From Chlamydia trachomatis A/HAR-13 (GTDB taxonomy: Bacteria; Chlamydiota; Chlamydiia; Chlamydiales; Chlamydiaceae), in contig NC_007429.1 in NCBI RefSeq assembly GCF_000012125.1, positions 868,001-932,000 on the forward strand: 64,000 bases of DNA, given 5' to 3'. Each line of letters starts with the position of its first letter. Position 1 is the first letter of the stretch. Below are positions 34,022 to 44,464 of this stretch, piece by piece. A program made the position numbers and the translations under genes. The notes under the pieces were generated by a model. It ran no database searches and was not told the DNA's origin. It saw nothing but the letters and a program-made list of their open reading frames with translations.

Positions 34022-35041
34022 ATGTCCTCATCATCCTCTTCGGGAGCTGCAACTGGATTCGCTGTATGTTCGGATCCGCAAAAATCTTTTTCAAAAATGT
34101 TTAAGCGGACAGTGATTCTGTTGGCTGGGCCAACAGGATCTGGTAAAACAGCGGTTTCTCTTAAATTGGCACCTCTTGTGGACGGAGAGATTATCTCCGT
34201 AGATTCTATGCAGGTGTATCAGGGAATGGATATTGGAACAGCAAAAGTTTCCCTAGCAGACCGTAAGGAGGTTCCGCATCACTTGATAGATGTGTGTCAT
34301 GTCCAAGAGTCTTTTAATGCTGTTGATTTCTATTATCATGCAGTGCAGGCATGTCAAGATATCTTGTCGCGTAATAAAGTCCCCATTCTCGTAGGAGGGA
34401 CAGGTTTTTATTTCCATACTTTTCTATCAGGTCCGCCATCTGGGCCTTCTCCAGATTTTGTATTGCGGGAGCAGCTTACATTAGAAGCGCAGGAACGAGG
34501 AATAAGCGCTCTATATCAAGAATTAGAGCTTTTGGATCCTGTTTATGCAGCCACTATTACCAAGCATGATAAGAATAAAATTATTCGTGCTTTAGAAATT
34601 ATTCGAAAAACAGGGAGTAAGGTATCTAGTTATGCCTGGCAATCTACCGTAAATGAATCAAAAGAGTATCATTGTCGGGGGTGGCTTTTATCTCCAGATC
34701 CAGAGTTATTGCGCCATAATATTTTAGAACGATGTGATCAGATGTTAGAAGAAGGGCTTTTAGACGAGGTGCAGGCTCTTTTAGCTGCTGGGATCAAAGG
34801 GAATTCTTCCGCATCACGAGCAATTGGATACAGAGAATGGATAGAGTTCTTGGATTTAGGAAGCCCACCAGACTTATTTGAGATCACGAAGCAAAAATTT
34901 ATTACCAATACGTGGCGTTATACTAAGAAACAGCGTACCTGGTTTAAGAGGTGTTCTTTGTTTAGAGAGCTTAGGCCCATGGGGATGACTCTGGATGATA
35001 TGGCAAAGAAGATAGCGCAAGACTATTTTCTTTGTGGGTAA
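34022..35041 (+). CDS. miaA: tRNA dimethylallyltransferase
   Basis: Isopentenylates A37 of tRNAs reading UNN codons. The 339-residue protein has the P-loop GPTGSGKT (about residues 36-43), the adjacent DSMQVYQGMDIGTAK that binds tRNA and the prenyl substrate, and the GGTGFY motif. It has about 25 extra N-terminal residues, rich in serine, compared with usual MiaA; the Met at residue 26 (MFKRTVILLAG) is an alternative start. The ATG at 34022 lies 3 bp after rsbV. It converges on mqnC with a 4 bp gap. Corresponds to CT766. Confidence 0.94.
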   Translation: MSSSSSSGAATGFAVCSDPQKSFSKMFKRTVILLAGPTGSGKTAVSLKLAPLVDGEIISVDSMQVYQGMDIGTAKVSLADRKEVPHHLIDVCHVQESFNAVDFYYHAVQACQDILSRNKVPILVGGTGFYFHTFLSGPPSGPSPDFVLREQLTLEAQERGISALYQELELLDPVYAATITKHDKNKIIRALEIIRKTGSKVSSYAWQSTVNESKEYHCRGWLLSPDPELLRHNILERCDQMLEEGLLDEVQALLAAGIKGNSSASRAIGYREWIEFLDLGSPPDLFEITKQKFITNTWRYTKKQRTWFKRCSLFRELRPMGMTLDDMAKKIAQDYFLCG

Positions 35042-35045
35042 ATCC

Positions 35046-36161
35046 TCATCTAGCTAAAGAGAGCGGGCGGTAAAAGGTATCTCGTTCTACAGGAGTAAAT
35101 CCTGCTTGAAGTAGCATTGCGCAGATCTCCTTCTCAGAGCTTTGCAGATCCCAGCCTGTGCATTTGTGGACACTTTCATCAAGTATTGTGCCACCGAAGT
35201 CGTCGGCTCCATAAAAGAGTCCCTTAACACCCTCTTCCTTCCCTTCCCCAAACCATGATGCTGCGATGTGGTCAAAATTATCTAAAAAAATTCTTGCCAC
35301 CGCAAGAATGCGGTAATAGAGTTCGGGAGACGCTTGGTGAGGGACGCGTCTCCCTAGTGCTGTATTATTAGGTTTATAACTCCAAGGGATGAAGCTAAAA
35401 AATCCAGGATTCTCATCTTGCGCATCACGAAGAGTTTGTAGATGTAGCAGAATATCTTCTGGGCTTTCTACATGGCCAAACATCATGGTTGCTGTTGAAC
35501 GGAATCCTAAGCGATGAGCGAGTTTGTGGAATTGTATCCAGCCATCCGGCCCCATTTTTTTAGGAGATATTTGTTTCCGAATTCTTTCAGATAAGATTTC
35601 GGCTCCTCCTCCAGGAATAGTGCGTTGACCAGCTTCCCAGAGACGTTCCAAAGCTTGTTCGGTAGAGATCCCCGATATTTGAGCAGCATGTGCGATTTCT
35701 ACTGCAGAAAAAAAGTGCGGGTGTAAAGAAGGAAATTCCTTTTTTGTGATGGAAACTAGAGTTTCTAAGTAGTCAATGCCAATTTGTGGATGAACTCCTC
35801 CTTGTAGTAAAACGGTTTTGATGCCAGCTTGAACATAGCGCTGCATTAATTGTCGGAATTCATCAAAGGAGAGTAGATAGGCATTGGAAGAATGCGGTTT
35901 TCTGTAAAATGCGCAAAATGCACAATCTATTTTACAAATGTTCGTGTAGTTAGGATTAGCATCAAGGACATAGGTAATAGTATTTTGAGGGTAGCGTTGT
36001 TTGCGTAATGAATCTGCATGGATTCGAAGCTCTTCCAAGGGGGAATAAAGAAAAAGGCGGAGTCCTTCCTGGAACGAAGTTCTTGCGGGAGATCCCATAA
36101 AACCGTTGACGATAATGCATTGCCAGAGCAAACTTTGACTACCAATTGTTTTTTTTGTCAA
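35046..36161 (-). CDS. mqnC: Radical SAM enzyme of menaquinone synthesis (MqnC-type)
   Basis: Radical SAM protein with the CX3CX2C cluster motif (CKIDCAFC; Cys76, 80 and 83) and the MqnC/CofH-type layout, including GGVHPQ and the late FGGTILDESVH. MqnC cyclises dehypoxanthine futalosine in the futalosine route to menaquinone, which C. trachomatis is reported to use; the corresponding gene there is CT767. The longest frame starts at a TTG (36161). The ATG at 36098 (MGSPARTSF, 350 residues) is equally plausible, and neither has a strong ribosome-binding site. The other pathway genes are not in the window. Confidence 0.85.
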   Translation of the reverse strand: MTKKTIGSQSLLWQCIIVNGFMGSPARTSFQEGLRLFLYSPLEELRIHADSLRKQRYPQNTITYVLDANPNYTNICKIDCAFCAFYRKPHSSNAYLLSFDEFRQLMQRYVQAGIKTVLLQGGVHPQIGIDYLETLVSITKKEFPSLHPHFFSAVEIAHAAQISGISTEQALERLWEAGQRTIPGGGAEILSERIRKQISPKKMGPDGWIQFHKLAHRLGFRSTATMMFGHVESPEDILLHLQTLRDAQDENPGFFSFIPWSYKPNNTALGRRVPHQASPELYYRILAVARIFLDNFDHIAASWFGEGKEEGVKGLFYGADDFGGTILDESVHKCTGWDLQSSEKEICAMLLQAGFTPVERDTFYRPLSLAR

Positions 36162-36187
36162 GACTCACACTAACCAATAGTTATCAT

Positions 36188-37876
36188 ATGGATATTCCAG
36201 AACAGGGCTCAAATACACCAGAAGTAGAGCAAGCAGCTTGCTGCAATCAAGAAGCGGCAGAAAATGATCGTGCTAAAGATGAGCTCTCTTCTTCAGAGAT
36301 CTCAGCAGAAGCTGTCCAGAGTTGCGAGTCAATGGAAGCTTTTGAGCAAGTGGTTGCAGAACGCAGCTCAATTGAAGAAAAGATTTTATTTGCATTAGAG
36401 CAGATGGGAGCTTTGCTAAAAGGTGCGGATCAGAATAGCGATTTGAAGCTGTTCTGGAATGTGAGAAAGTTTTGTCTACCTTTATTCCAGCAGTTGGAGG
36501 ATCCTGTTCAGCGAGCCAATCTTTGGGGGCGTTACACTGAACTAACAAGGGAAGGGCGTCATATCAAGACTTTGCAAGATGAAGAAGGCGCTTTCCTAGT
36601 AGGACAGATTGAGCTGGCTATTTCTTGTTTGGAATCTGGTGTTCAGGGATTTTTCTCAAAAACAGAGAAAGAAGAGATCTCTGAGGAGGATCGAGCTGCG
36701 TTAGAAATTCCTAGTTTGTCTGCACATAAAGATTTCTATTTGTCTACGCATGCAGATCTGCGTTGGTTAGGAAGTTTCTCTTCTCAAATTATCAATTTGA
36801 GAAAAGAGCTTATGAATATTAGCATGCGTATGCGGCTGAAAAGCCAGTTTTTTCAGAAGTTATCCGTTTTAGGGAATAAGGTATTTCCTCGTAGAAAAGA
36901 ATTAACCGAGAAGGTGAGCGAACTATTTGCTCAAGATGTGGAAGCTTTTGTAGAAAGATATTTTTCAAGAGCCTCTAGAGAGTCTCTTAAGAAGTCCGTC
37001 TTTTTCTTAAGAAAAGAAATTAAGAGATTGCAGCAGGCTGCTAAGTATCTATCTATTTCTTCTGGAGTTTTTTCTTCGACACGTTTGGGACTGAGTCAGT
37101 GTTGGGATCAGCTTAAAGGCTTAGAAAAAGAAATCCGCCAGGAACAAAGCCGTTTGGCTGCTACTTCCGCTGAGAATATGAAGGAAGTTCAAGGGCGTTT
37201 AGATCAGGTAGAAGTCCTTTTACAGGAGAACGAAGAGGTCCATAAGATCCGTAAGGAGATAGAGGCAATTTCTAAACATATTCGAGGAATCTCTCTGGTT
37301 CATGATGATGTTGTTCTATTGAAGGGCCGTATTCAGACTTTGTTAGGAGAGGTCCGAGAGAGAGAAGCTGTCATTGAGAAAGAAATGAAGGAGTTGCAAG
37401 CTAAAGCAGAGCGGGCTAGGGCAGAAGCAATTCAAGCACTGGAAAACGAAGTGCAAAGTTTCTGTGATCAATGTAATGAAGGAGATCTTCCTGAAGGGGC
37501 TAAAGAGCGTTGTCAGGAGCTGAAAGAAGCTGTGCAGAAGATGGCTTATCTGCCTTATGCGAAGAAAGTAGCTTTGGATAATCAAATCAACGCTGCGCAG
37601 AGAAGCGTTCTTGCACGGCTAGAAGAACAAATGCTAGCTTGTCCAGATGCAAAAGAAAAAGTATTAAATATGCGGCAGGTTCTGGAACAAAGAATGCTGC
37701 GGCGTAAAGAGCTCAAAGCTAAATTTGAGTGTGATAAGAAATTATTAGGGGGATCCGGCCTCGATTTTGACCGTGCTTTGCAGTATAGTGCTATGGTGGA
37801 AGAGGATAGAAAGGCCCTTGAAGAGCTTGATGCAGCCATTATCGAGTTGAAAAGACAAATACAGCAGTTTGTTTAA
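36188..37876 (+). CDS. Coiled-coil hypothetical protein
   Basis: A 562-residue soluble protein (ATG at 36188; the frame extends to a TTG at 36146). The N-terminal 90 residues are acidic and Ser/Glu-rich. The region from about 185 to the end is almost continuous charged helix with heptad character (KEIRQEQSRLAA, EKEMKELQAKAERARAEAIQ). There is no signal peptide, membrane segment or ATPase motif, so resemblance to SMC proteins is only through the coiled coil. Followed by a clear terminator. Position equals CT768. Function unknown; structural or secretion-related roles would be speculation. Confidence 0.85.
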   Translation: MDIPEQGSNTPEVEQAACCNQEAAENDRAKDELSSSEISAEAVQSCESMEAFEQVVAERSSIEEKILFALEQMGALLKGADQNSDLKLFWNVRKFCLPLFQQLEDPVQRANLWGRYTELTREGRHIKTLQDEEGAFLVGQIELAISCLESGVQGFFSKTEKEEISEEDRAALEIPSLSAHKDFYLSTHADLRWLGSFSSQIINLRKELMNISMRMRLKSQFFQKLSVLGNKVFPRRKELTEKVSELFAQDVEAFVERYFSRASRESLKKSVFFLRKEIKRLQQAAKYLSISSGVFSSTRLGLSQCWDQLKGLEKEIRQEQSRLAATSAENMKEVQGRLDQVEVLLQENEEVHKIRKEIEAISKHIRGISLVHDDVVLLKGRIQTLLGEVREREAVIEKEMKELQAKAERARAEAIQALENEVQSFCDQCNEGDLPEGAKERCQELKEAVQKMAYLPYAKKVALDNQINAAQRSVLARLEEQMLACPDAKEKVLNMRQVLEQRMLRRKELKAKFECDKKLLGGSGLDFDRALQYSAMVEEDRKALEELDAAIIELKRQIQQFV

Positions 37877-37905
37877 AAGCTGATAATGGAGGAGTAAGAA
37901 CAAGT

Positions 37906-37940
37906 AGTCAAAAGGTGAAGAGCCTTTTGGCTATTTTTTT
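37906..37940 (+). terminator. Rho-independent terminator after the coiled-coil gene
   Basis: A 10 bp stem (AGTCAAAAGG / CCTTTTGGCT, one T-G wobble) with a 7 nt loop, followed at once by a run of T. It lies 30 bp after the stop codon. Confidence 0.88.
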
Positions 37941-38329
37941 TAAATTGTTTTAAAGAGTGGCAACTTAGGACTGGAAAACATCTATGTATACACCGTATCC
38001 TAGATGGTTCGGTTTGTTCTCACTACAGGTTTTTATGTTCATGATGAGAACGATCGCAAAATGTTGCGAGAAAAGCCTTAGCTCTTTGAAATAAAAATAT
38101 GTCCATAAGGATAGCAGAGAAGTCCTAATCTTGCTCTGGCATGGAAGTTAGCTTGAGTACGGTGACTAGGTTTTTGAGAAAGCTCTTCAAAGAGTAGGGG
38201 ATCTCGCTAGAGGAAAGAGGCTATTTTTGGTAAAGAATATCCACGAGAGCTAGGGCTCAAAGGGATTTTTCTCTTTAGAAAAAAAGCTCGACCTTATCTT
38301 AGATAATCGGGTATTCTCAGGCCAGTTTC
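37941..38329. other. Gene-free stretch before rsfS with several small hairpins
   Basis: About 390 bp without a credible open frame. It holds perfect inverted repeats: TCGCAA-AATG-TTGCGA at 38054-38069 and TTTTTCT-CTTT-AGAAAAA at 38266-38283. It may be promoter plus a structured leader of rsfS-fabF, or encode a small RNA. I do not recognise tmRNA, RNase P RNA, 6S RNA or SRP RNA here. Confidence 0.5.
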
Positions 38330-38689
38330 ATGGATTCGTTTTGTTTAAATTTATTGAAGGTAATTGTTAAAGCTATTGATAACAAAAAAGGCCGTAACCC
38401 TGTTGTTTTAGACGTTCAAAACATTTCCCAATTAACAGATTATTTTGTTTTTGTTGAAGGGAACGTTGGGGTTCACATTAAAGCTATAGCTGACACAATT
38501 ATAGAGGAGTTAAAAAAACTAAAAGTCTATCCATTGAATGTGGAAGGACTTAGTCATAGTGATTGGGTTGTTATTGATTACGGATTTATTGTTATCCACT
38601 TATTTGTTTCTTCGGTACGAGAGCAGTATTGTTTAGAAGAATTGTGGAAGGACGGAGCAATCATTACGTCTGATTGTCTAGCTTCTTAA
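38330..38689 (+). CDS. rsfS: Ribosomal silencing factor RsfS (YbeB)
   Basis: A 119-residue protein of the RsfS/Iojap family, which binds ribosomal protein uL14 and blocks subunit joining when nutrients fall. The conserved TDYFVFVEGN, SDWVVIDYGFIVIHLF and final W-K-DG positions are visible. A silencing factor suits an organism that switches between growing reticulate bodies and non-growing elementary bodies, but that link is inference. It is 10 bp upstream of fabF, which has an AAAGGAGAAAG site. Corresponds to CT769. Confidence 0.92.
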   Translation: MDSFCLNLLKVIVKAIDNKKGRNPVVLDVQNISQLTDYFVFVEGNVGVHIKAIADTIIEELKKLKVYPLNVEGLSHSDWVVIDYGFIVIHLFVSSVREQYCLEELWKDGAIITSDCLAS

Positions 38690-38699
38690 AGGAGAAAGT

Positions 38700-40405
<1,706 letters not shown>

Positions 40406-40438
40406 AATCCCCTAGGATGAAAAAAACTTGGTTAGGAA

Positions 40439-40472
40439 GGGCCGTTGTGGAATCTCCCACAACAGCCTTTTC
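40439..40472 (+). terminator. Terminator between the Nudix gene and ppa
   Basis: Inverted repeat centred on GTTGTGG / CCACAAC, extended outward by GGC / GCC with one mismatch, then TTTTCTTTTT. It lies between two convergent genes and may serve both. Confidence 0.75.
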
Positions 40473-40485
40473 TTTTTCTGTCGAT

Positions 40486-41115
40486 TTACATAAAAAGATT
40501 GCAATAGTCTTCGTGAGCAAGACGAATGACTTTTTGAGCTTCTTTTTTGCCGTATAAACCTACAATTTCAATTTTAGCTGGTTTTGCTTGAATTAAGCTT
40601 TCTGGAGTAGCTTTATAGGTTAAGAAATAGTGTTGGATCATGTCCAAAACTGTGCCTGGGCATTCAGAAATATCTTCTATATTGCCATAGACTAAATCAT
40701 CTTCTAGAACAGCGATGATTTTATCATCGGCTTCTTCCGAGTCTAAAATACGAATCCCTCCGATAGGACGCGCTTGCAAGAGGATATTCCCTTGTGTAAT
40801 ATTTTTTTCCGTTAACACACAGATATCAAGAGGATCGCCATCGCCTTTGATATTCTCTCTGTTACTTTGTTGACCACTGTATTCTCCAGAAAGATCTCCA
40901 CAATAAGTCTTAGGTAACAGCCCGTATAAGCAAGGACAAAAGTTAGAAAACTTTTGTGGCCGATCCACTTTTAGGATACCAGTTTCTTTATCCAGTTCGA
41001 ATTTAACGGAGTCGGCTGGAGTGATTTCTATATAGCAACAAAGAGATTCATAATCATCGCGTGTTAATACTGGCCCATGCCAAGGATGAGCTATGGATAA
41101 TGGTGTTTTAGACAT
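40486..41115 (-). CDS. ppa: Inorganic pyrophosphatase, family I
   Basis: Hydrolyses pyrophosphate released by biosynthetic reactions. The 209-residue protein has the family I signature [10 protein letters not shown] (about residue 94) with its three metal-binding aspartates, and a later [11 protein letters not shown]. It is a little longer than the 176-residue E. coli enzyme. The ATG at 41115 follows GAGAGTGATCTT. Transcribed on its own, away from ldh. Corresponds to CT772. Confidence 0.94.
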   Translation of the reverse strand: MSKTPLSIAHPWHGPVLTRDDYESLCCYIEITPADSVKFELDKETGILKVDRPQKFSNFCPCLYGLLPKTYCGDLSGEYSGQQSNRENIKGDGDPLDICVLTEKNITQGNILLQARPIGGIRILDSEEADDKIIAVLEDDLVYGNIEDISECPGTVLDMIQHYFLTYKATPESLIQAKPAKIEIVGLYGKKEAQKVIRLAHEDYCNLFM

Positions 41116-41362
41116 AAGATCACTCTCTATTAAAGTGTTTTATGCGCAATTATCCTGCGCATCCGGCTTATTCGTCCAGATAGTTTTAGTCTTCTGTTCT
41201 CGCAGTAAAACTTTTATTTTATCGGCAGCCTTTCTTTTTGCTTTTATTCTTGTCATTGTGAAAAATGTTGAAAAGTTACTTGTGGCAATCCTTTCAGACA
41301 GGTTTTTTGTACGAAAGACGAGAGTGATTGTACTGCAAAATAATATGAGCCGGACGTAGGAT

Positions 41363-42403
41363 ATGAAATACTCTTTGCAAATAGAAGACCTACATATTGA
41401 AGGATATGAACAGGTTTTGAAAGTTACTTGCGAGTCTGTACAGTTAGTTGCTGTAATTGCTATTCATCAGACAAAAGTGGGTCCAGCTTTAGGAGGCATT
41501 CGTGCCTTCCCTTATCTTCAATTTGAGGATGGTTTACAAGATGCTCTACGTTTGTCAAAAGCAATGACATACAAAGCTCTTCTCAGCAGTACAGAAACCG
41601 GAGGCGGGAAGAGTGTCATTTTCTTGCCAAAAGGGATGACTAGTCCTACAGAAGGAATGCTGCGAGCTTTTGGGCAAGCTGTAAACTCTTTACAAGGGAA
41701 GTACATTGCGGCCGAGGATGTGGGGGTCTCTGTTCAGGATGTCATGATTATTCGTGAAGAGACACCGTATGTTTGTGGTCTTGTAACAGTCAGTGGAGAC
41801 CCTTCTATTTACACAGCTCACGGCGTGTTTTTATGTATTCAAGAAACTGCAGATTACCTTTGTAAAACGGATATACGAGGAAAACGTGTCGCTGTACAAG
41901 GGTTAGGAGCAGTCGGACGTAAGTTGGTGCATGAACTGTTCTTTGCCGGTGCAGAGTTAATCGTTTACGACACAAGGAAAGATCTTCTCGATGAAGTAGT
42001 GACTTTATATGGCGCCCAAGTGGATGAAAATATCATCTCTGCGGATTGCGATATTCTATGCCCATGTGCCTTAGGTGGAATTATTAATTCGATGAGTATC
42101 GATCAGCTGCGATGTCGCGCTATTGTTGGAGCAACCAACAATCAATTAGAAAATCCTGCTATAGGCAGAGAATTGGTTGCTAGAGGGATTCTTTATGCTC
42201 CAGACTATCTTGCTAACGCAGGAGGCTTATTGAATGTCGCTGGTTCCGTAGGGCGAGCTTATTCGCCTAAAGAAGTGTTAAGCAAGGTGGAAGGCCTGCC
42301 GAAAATACTTCGTAAATTATACGAACAAGGGGCTAAAGAAAACCGAGACACAGGGACGTTGGCTGATGCTATAGTTGAAGAGCGCTTAGCTGTTTATGCT
42401 TAG
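41363..42403 (+). CDS. ldh: Leucine dehydrogenase (Glu/Leu/Phe/Val dehydrogenase family)
   Basis: NAD-dependent oxidative deaminase of branched-chain amino acids. The 346-residue protein has the substrate-binding GPALGGIR, the catalytic lysine in TETGGGKSVIF (about residues 72-82) and a Rossmann VQGLGAVGRKL (about 178-188). Its length matches leucine/phenylalanine dehydrogenases and not the longer glutamate dehydrogenases. It overlaps the convergent cysQ by 35 bp. Chlamydiae import amino acids, so it may feed 2-oxo acids or balance NADH. Corresponds to CT773. Confidence 0.9.
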   Translation: MKYSLQIEDLHIEGYEQVLKVTCESVQLVAVIAIHQTKVGPALGGIRAFPYLQFEDGLQDALRLSKAMTYKALLSSTETGGGKSVIFLPKGMTSPTEGMLRAFGQAVNSLQGKYIAAEDVGVSVQDVMIIREETPYVCGLVTVSGDPSIYTAHGVFLCIQETADYLCKTDIRGKRVAVQGLGAVGRKLVHELFFAGAELIVYDTRKDLLDEVVTLYGAQVDENIISADCDILCPCALGGIINSMSIDQLRCRAIVGATNNQLENPAIGRELVARGILYAPDYLANAGGLLNVAGSVGRAYSPKEVLSKVEGLPKILRKLYEQGAKENRDTGTLADAIVEERLAVYA

Positions 42404-43397
42404 TAGCAGAGACATGAGTGGCAAGGGGGAGCATGTTTTGAGTAGCTTGGTGACGTAGTTTGTATAGAGTCTCTAAAATCGTGCTATGCATTTGCTCGTT
42501 AGCAGAAGCAAGAATCAAAGGATGTCTATCTAGATATAAATTTGGATTAGAAAAAGGGAGAGGATTCCCCGATATATCTGTAACGAGGCCTCCAGCTTCT
42601 TCTATAAGAAACACACCGGGAGCATGGTCTCTGTAGTGGGCTCGTGGAGGGGAATACGGGATGCGAATGAAGAAGTCTACCGTATTATCTGCAACCCAAG
42701 CGTATTTGCATTGACTATCTGCTCGGATAGGCTGAGGATTCCAAGGGAGATGTTTACTGAGAATATGTGTAGTTAAATGTTGATGGTTTCTAGCTGATAA
42801 GGAGGCTTCACAGAATTTACAGGTAGGTTGGAAATCTTCGTGCAGGGAGAAGGGGAAGGAATGGGTAGGATTACAAATCGTAAGTCCTTCGCCTTTGGCT
42901 GCCGAATAGATTTTGAAAGAGTTATTTTCAGAAGAAGGGCAAGCGATAACGGAGAGAACAGGAGTATGTTCGTAAAATAGAGAAAGAGCGATGGCGAAAC
43001 AACGTTGTTTGATGAATCCCGAAGTACCGTCGATAGGGTCCGTTAACCAAAATAGTGAAGAGTGGGAGCTTTCCGGAGAGAGGGCCTGATACAAATCTTG
43101 ACAGGAGACTTTGGGATCGAGCTGCTGCGCAAATTGTAGGATTTGAGGGATCCTAGGGTGATCCGTGGCAGGATTGAGAGTTTCTTCTCCGACCAGCGGG
43201 ATATGCGGAAATAAAGATGTCAGTTTTTGGTAAAAATAATATTGGATAGCGTAATCAGCGGGAGTAACGTATGTCTGGTCAGGCTTTTTCCAAAAGGGAA
43301 TAAATTTATGAGCTTTTCGATAGCGCATCAGTGACAGCATAGCCTGCATGACAACTGTTTCCGCAGCTTTTTGGCAGTCATTGAGGAGGGAGAACAT
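42369..43397 (-). CDS. cysQ: CysQ-like 3'(2'),5'-bisphosphate nucleotidase / inositol phosphatase family
   Basis: Li-sensitive, Mg-dependent phosphatase family. Visible metal motifs are GEETL (about residue 87), the signature LTDPIDGTSGF (about 141) and, late, DHAPGVFLIEEAGG. The family acts on PAP/PAPS or inositol phosphates. Since chlamydiae lack a full sulfate assimilation pathway, PAP from acyl-carrier-protein modification is a sensible substrate (inference). I start at the ATG at 43397, which follows GGAAAAGC; the frame extends to a GTG at 43433. The 3' end overlaps ldh. Corresponds to CT774. Confidence 0.86.
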   Translation of the reverse strand: MFSLLNDCQKAAETVVMQAMLSLMRYRKAHKFIPFWKKPDQTYVTPADYAIQYYFYQKLTSLFPHIPLVGEETLNPATDHPRIPQILQFAQQLDPKVSCQDLYQALSPESSHSSLFWLTDPIDGTSGFIKQRCFAIALSLFYEHTPVLSVIACPSSENNSFKIYSAAKGEGLTICNPTHSFPFSLHEDFQPTCKFCEASLSARNHQHLTTHILSKHLPWNPQPIRADSQCKYAWVADNTVDFFIRIPYSPPRAHYRDHAPGVFLIEEAGGLVTDISGNPLPFSNPNLYLDRHPLILASANEQMHSTILETLYKLRHQATQNMLPLATHVSATKHKQLSALQL

Positions 43398-43595
43398 AAG
43401 CTTTTCCGCTGGTTGCAAAGAGGTAACAATCACTCATTATAGGGAGCGAATGTTGCTGTAGTGAGAGGACATCCTAACCAGAGAGATAGTTTCTTAGCAA
43501 GAGCAGAGCTATTGTAGAGTTGCGCAAATAACTTGGATTTCTGTAAAGATTATTAACGAAAAATATGAAGCCACGATATCTTTTTGATAATAAAT

Positions 43596-43614
43596 GAAAA
43601 GAATAGTTCTTTTC
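43596..43614. repeat. Perfect inverted repeat upstream of plsC
   Basis: GAAAAGAA-TAG-TTCTTTTC, an 8 bp palindrome with a 3 nt centre, 82 bp before the plsC start. It could be an operator or a weak bidirectional hairpin. No T-run follows on the + strand. Confidence 0.55.
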
Positions 43615-43648
43615 AGAATGCAAACCTGTTAATTTGGATATGGAAATA

Positions 43649-43666
43649 TTGCACTCTTTGGTGCAA
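43649..43666. repeat. Second inverted repeat near the plsC promoter
   Basis: TTGCAC-TCTTTG-GTGCAA, a perfect 6 bp repeat with a 6 nt centre, 30 bp upstream of the plsC ATG. Its left arm looks like a -35 element, with TAATTT 15 bp on. A protein bound here could block the promoter. This is inference from sequence symmetry only. Confidence 0.5.
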
Positions 43667-43695
43667 GAATAATTTTAACAAAACCAAGAGGAAGT

Positions 43696-44457
43696 ATGAA
43701 GATAGGGTTTTGGCGTAGACTGTATGAGGTGTGTTATACTTCTCTTATAGGGTGCGCTTTGAAACTTCGCTATCGTGTATTAGTCGAAGGGATAGAGTCT
43801 ATTAACCAGAATTCCCAGAAGGGAGCTTTATTTCTTTCTAATCATGTAGCAGAGATAGACCCTGTCATTTTAGAGCACGTGTTTTGGTTAAAGTTTCACG
43901 TGCGACCTATAGCGGTAGATTATTTATTCAATAATCCAGTGGTAAAATGGTTTCTTGATTCTGTAAGAGCCATCCCTGTGCCTTCCGTCGTCCCTGGAAG
44001 GGATGATAAGCGTTTGCTTGAAAGGATGGAGCGCTTTTATGTATGCGTGACCCAAGCACTAGATCGTAAGGAAAGCTTGCTTCTTTATCCATCAGGACGA
44101 TTGTCTAGAAATGGGAAAGAAGAGATCGTTAATCAGCAGGCAGCCTACACTATTTTGCACCGGGCGAAGGAATGTGATGTATTCTTAGTTAAGATCACAG
44201 GACTTTGGGGAAGTTCTTTTTCACGCTATAGAACAGGAAGCACACCAAAATTAGGTAAAGTGTTTAAAGAGGCGGTGAAAGCCTTGTTGCGGTGCGGAAT
44301 TTTCTTCATGCCTAAACGCGAGGTACGGGTTTCGGTTTGCCCTGCAGATTACTCGGTATTGAAGCAGTTCCCGACAAAACAAGAATTCAATACTTTCCTC
44401 TCGGATTGGTTTAATCAAGAGGGAGGGGAGACTCCTTTAGAGGTCCCCTACGCATAG
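43696..44457 (+). CDS. plsC: 1-acylglycerol-3-phosphate acyltransferase
   Basis: Makes phosphatidic acid by acylating lysophosphatidic acid. The 253-residue protein has the acyltransferase motif HX4D (SNHVAEIDPVI, about residue 50) and a later YPSGRLSR that corresponds to the family's EGTR-type block. A hydrophobic N-terminal stretch is short. The ATG at 43696 follows AGAGGAAGT. Only 7 bp separates it from the acyl-ACP synthetase-like gene; together they look like a split version of E. coli Aas. Corresponds to CT775. Confidence 0.9.
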   Translation: MKIGFWRRLYEVCYTSLIGCALKLRYRVLVEGIESINQNSQKGALFLSNHVAEIDPVILEHVFWLKFHVRPIAVDYLFNNPVVKWFLDSVRAIPVPSVVPGRDDKRLLERMERFYVCVTQALDRKESLLLYPSGRLSRNGKEEIVNQQAAYTILHRAKECDVFLVKITGLWGSSFSRYRTGSTPKLGKVFKEAVKALLRCGIFFMPKREVRVSVCPADYSVLKQFPTKQEFNTFLSDWFNQEGGETPLEVPYA

Positions 44458-44464
44458 GTAAGAG

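Noticed and set aside
35507-35689. Minus-strand frames inside mqnC and other genes
   Set aside because: Shadow frames of a well-supported radical SAM gene, with no independent start signals.
37941-38329. tmRNA or RNase P RNA in the gene-free stretch
   Set aside because: A GAGGAAAG string at 38210 recalls RNase P RNA, but the other conserved segments and the tmRNA ends are absent.
41093-41359. 88-codon open frame between ppa and ldh
   Set aside because: It begins inside ppa on the opposite strand and looks like translated promoter region; no ribosome-binding site. Left as intergenic.
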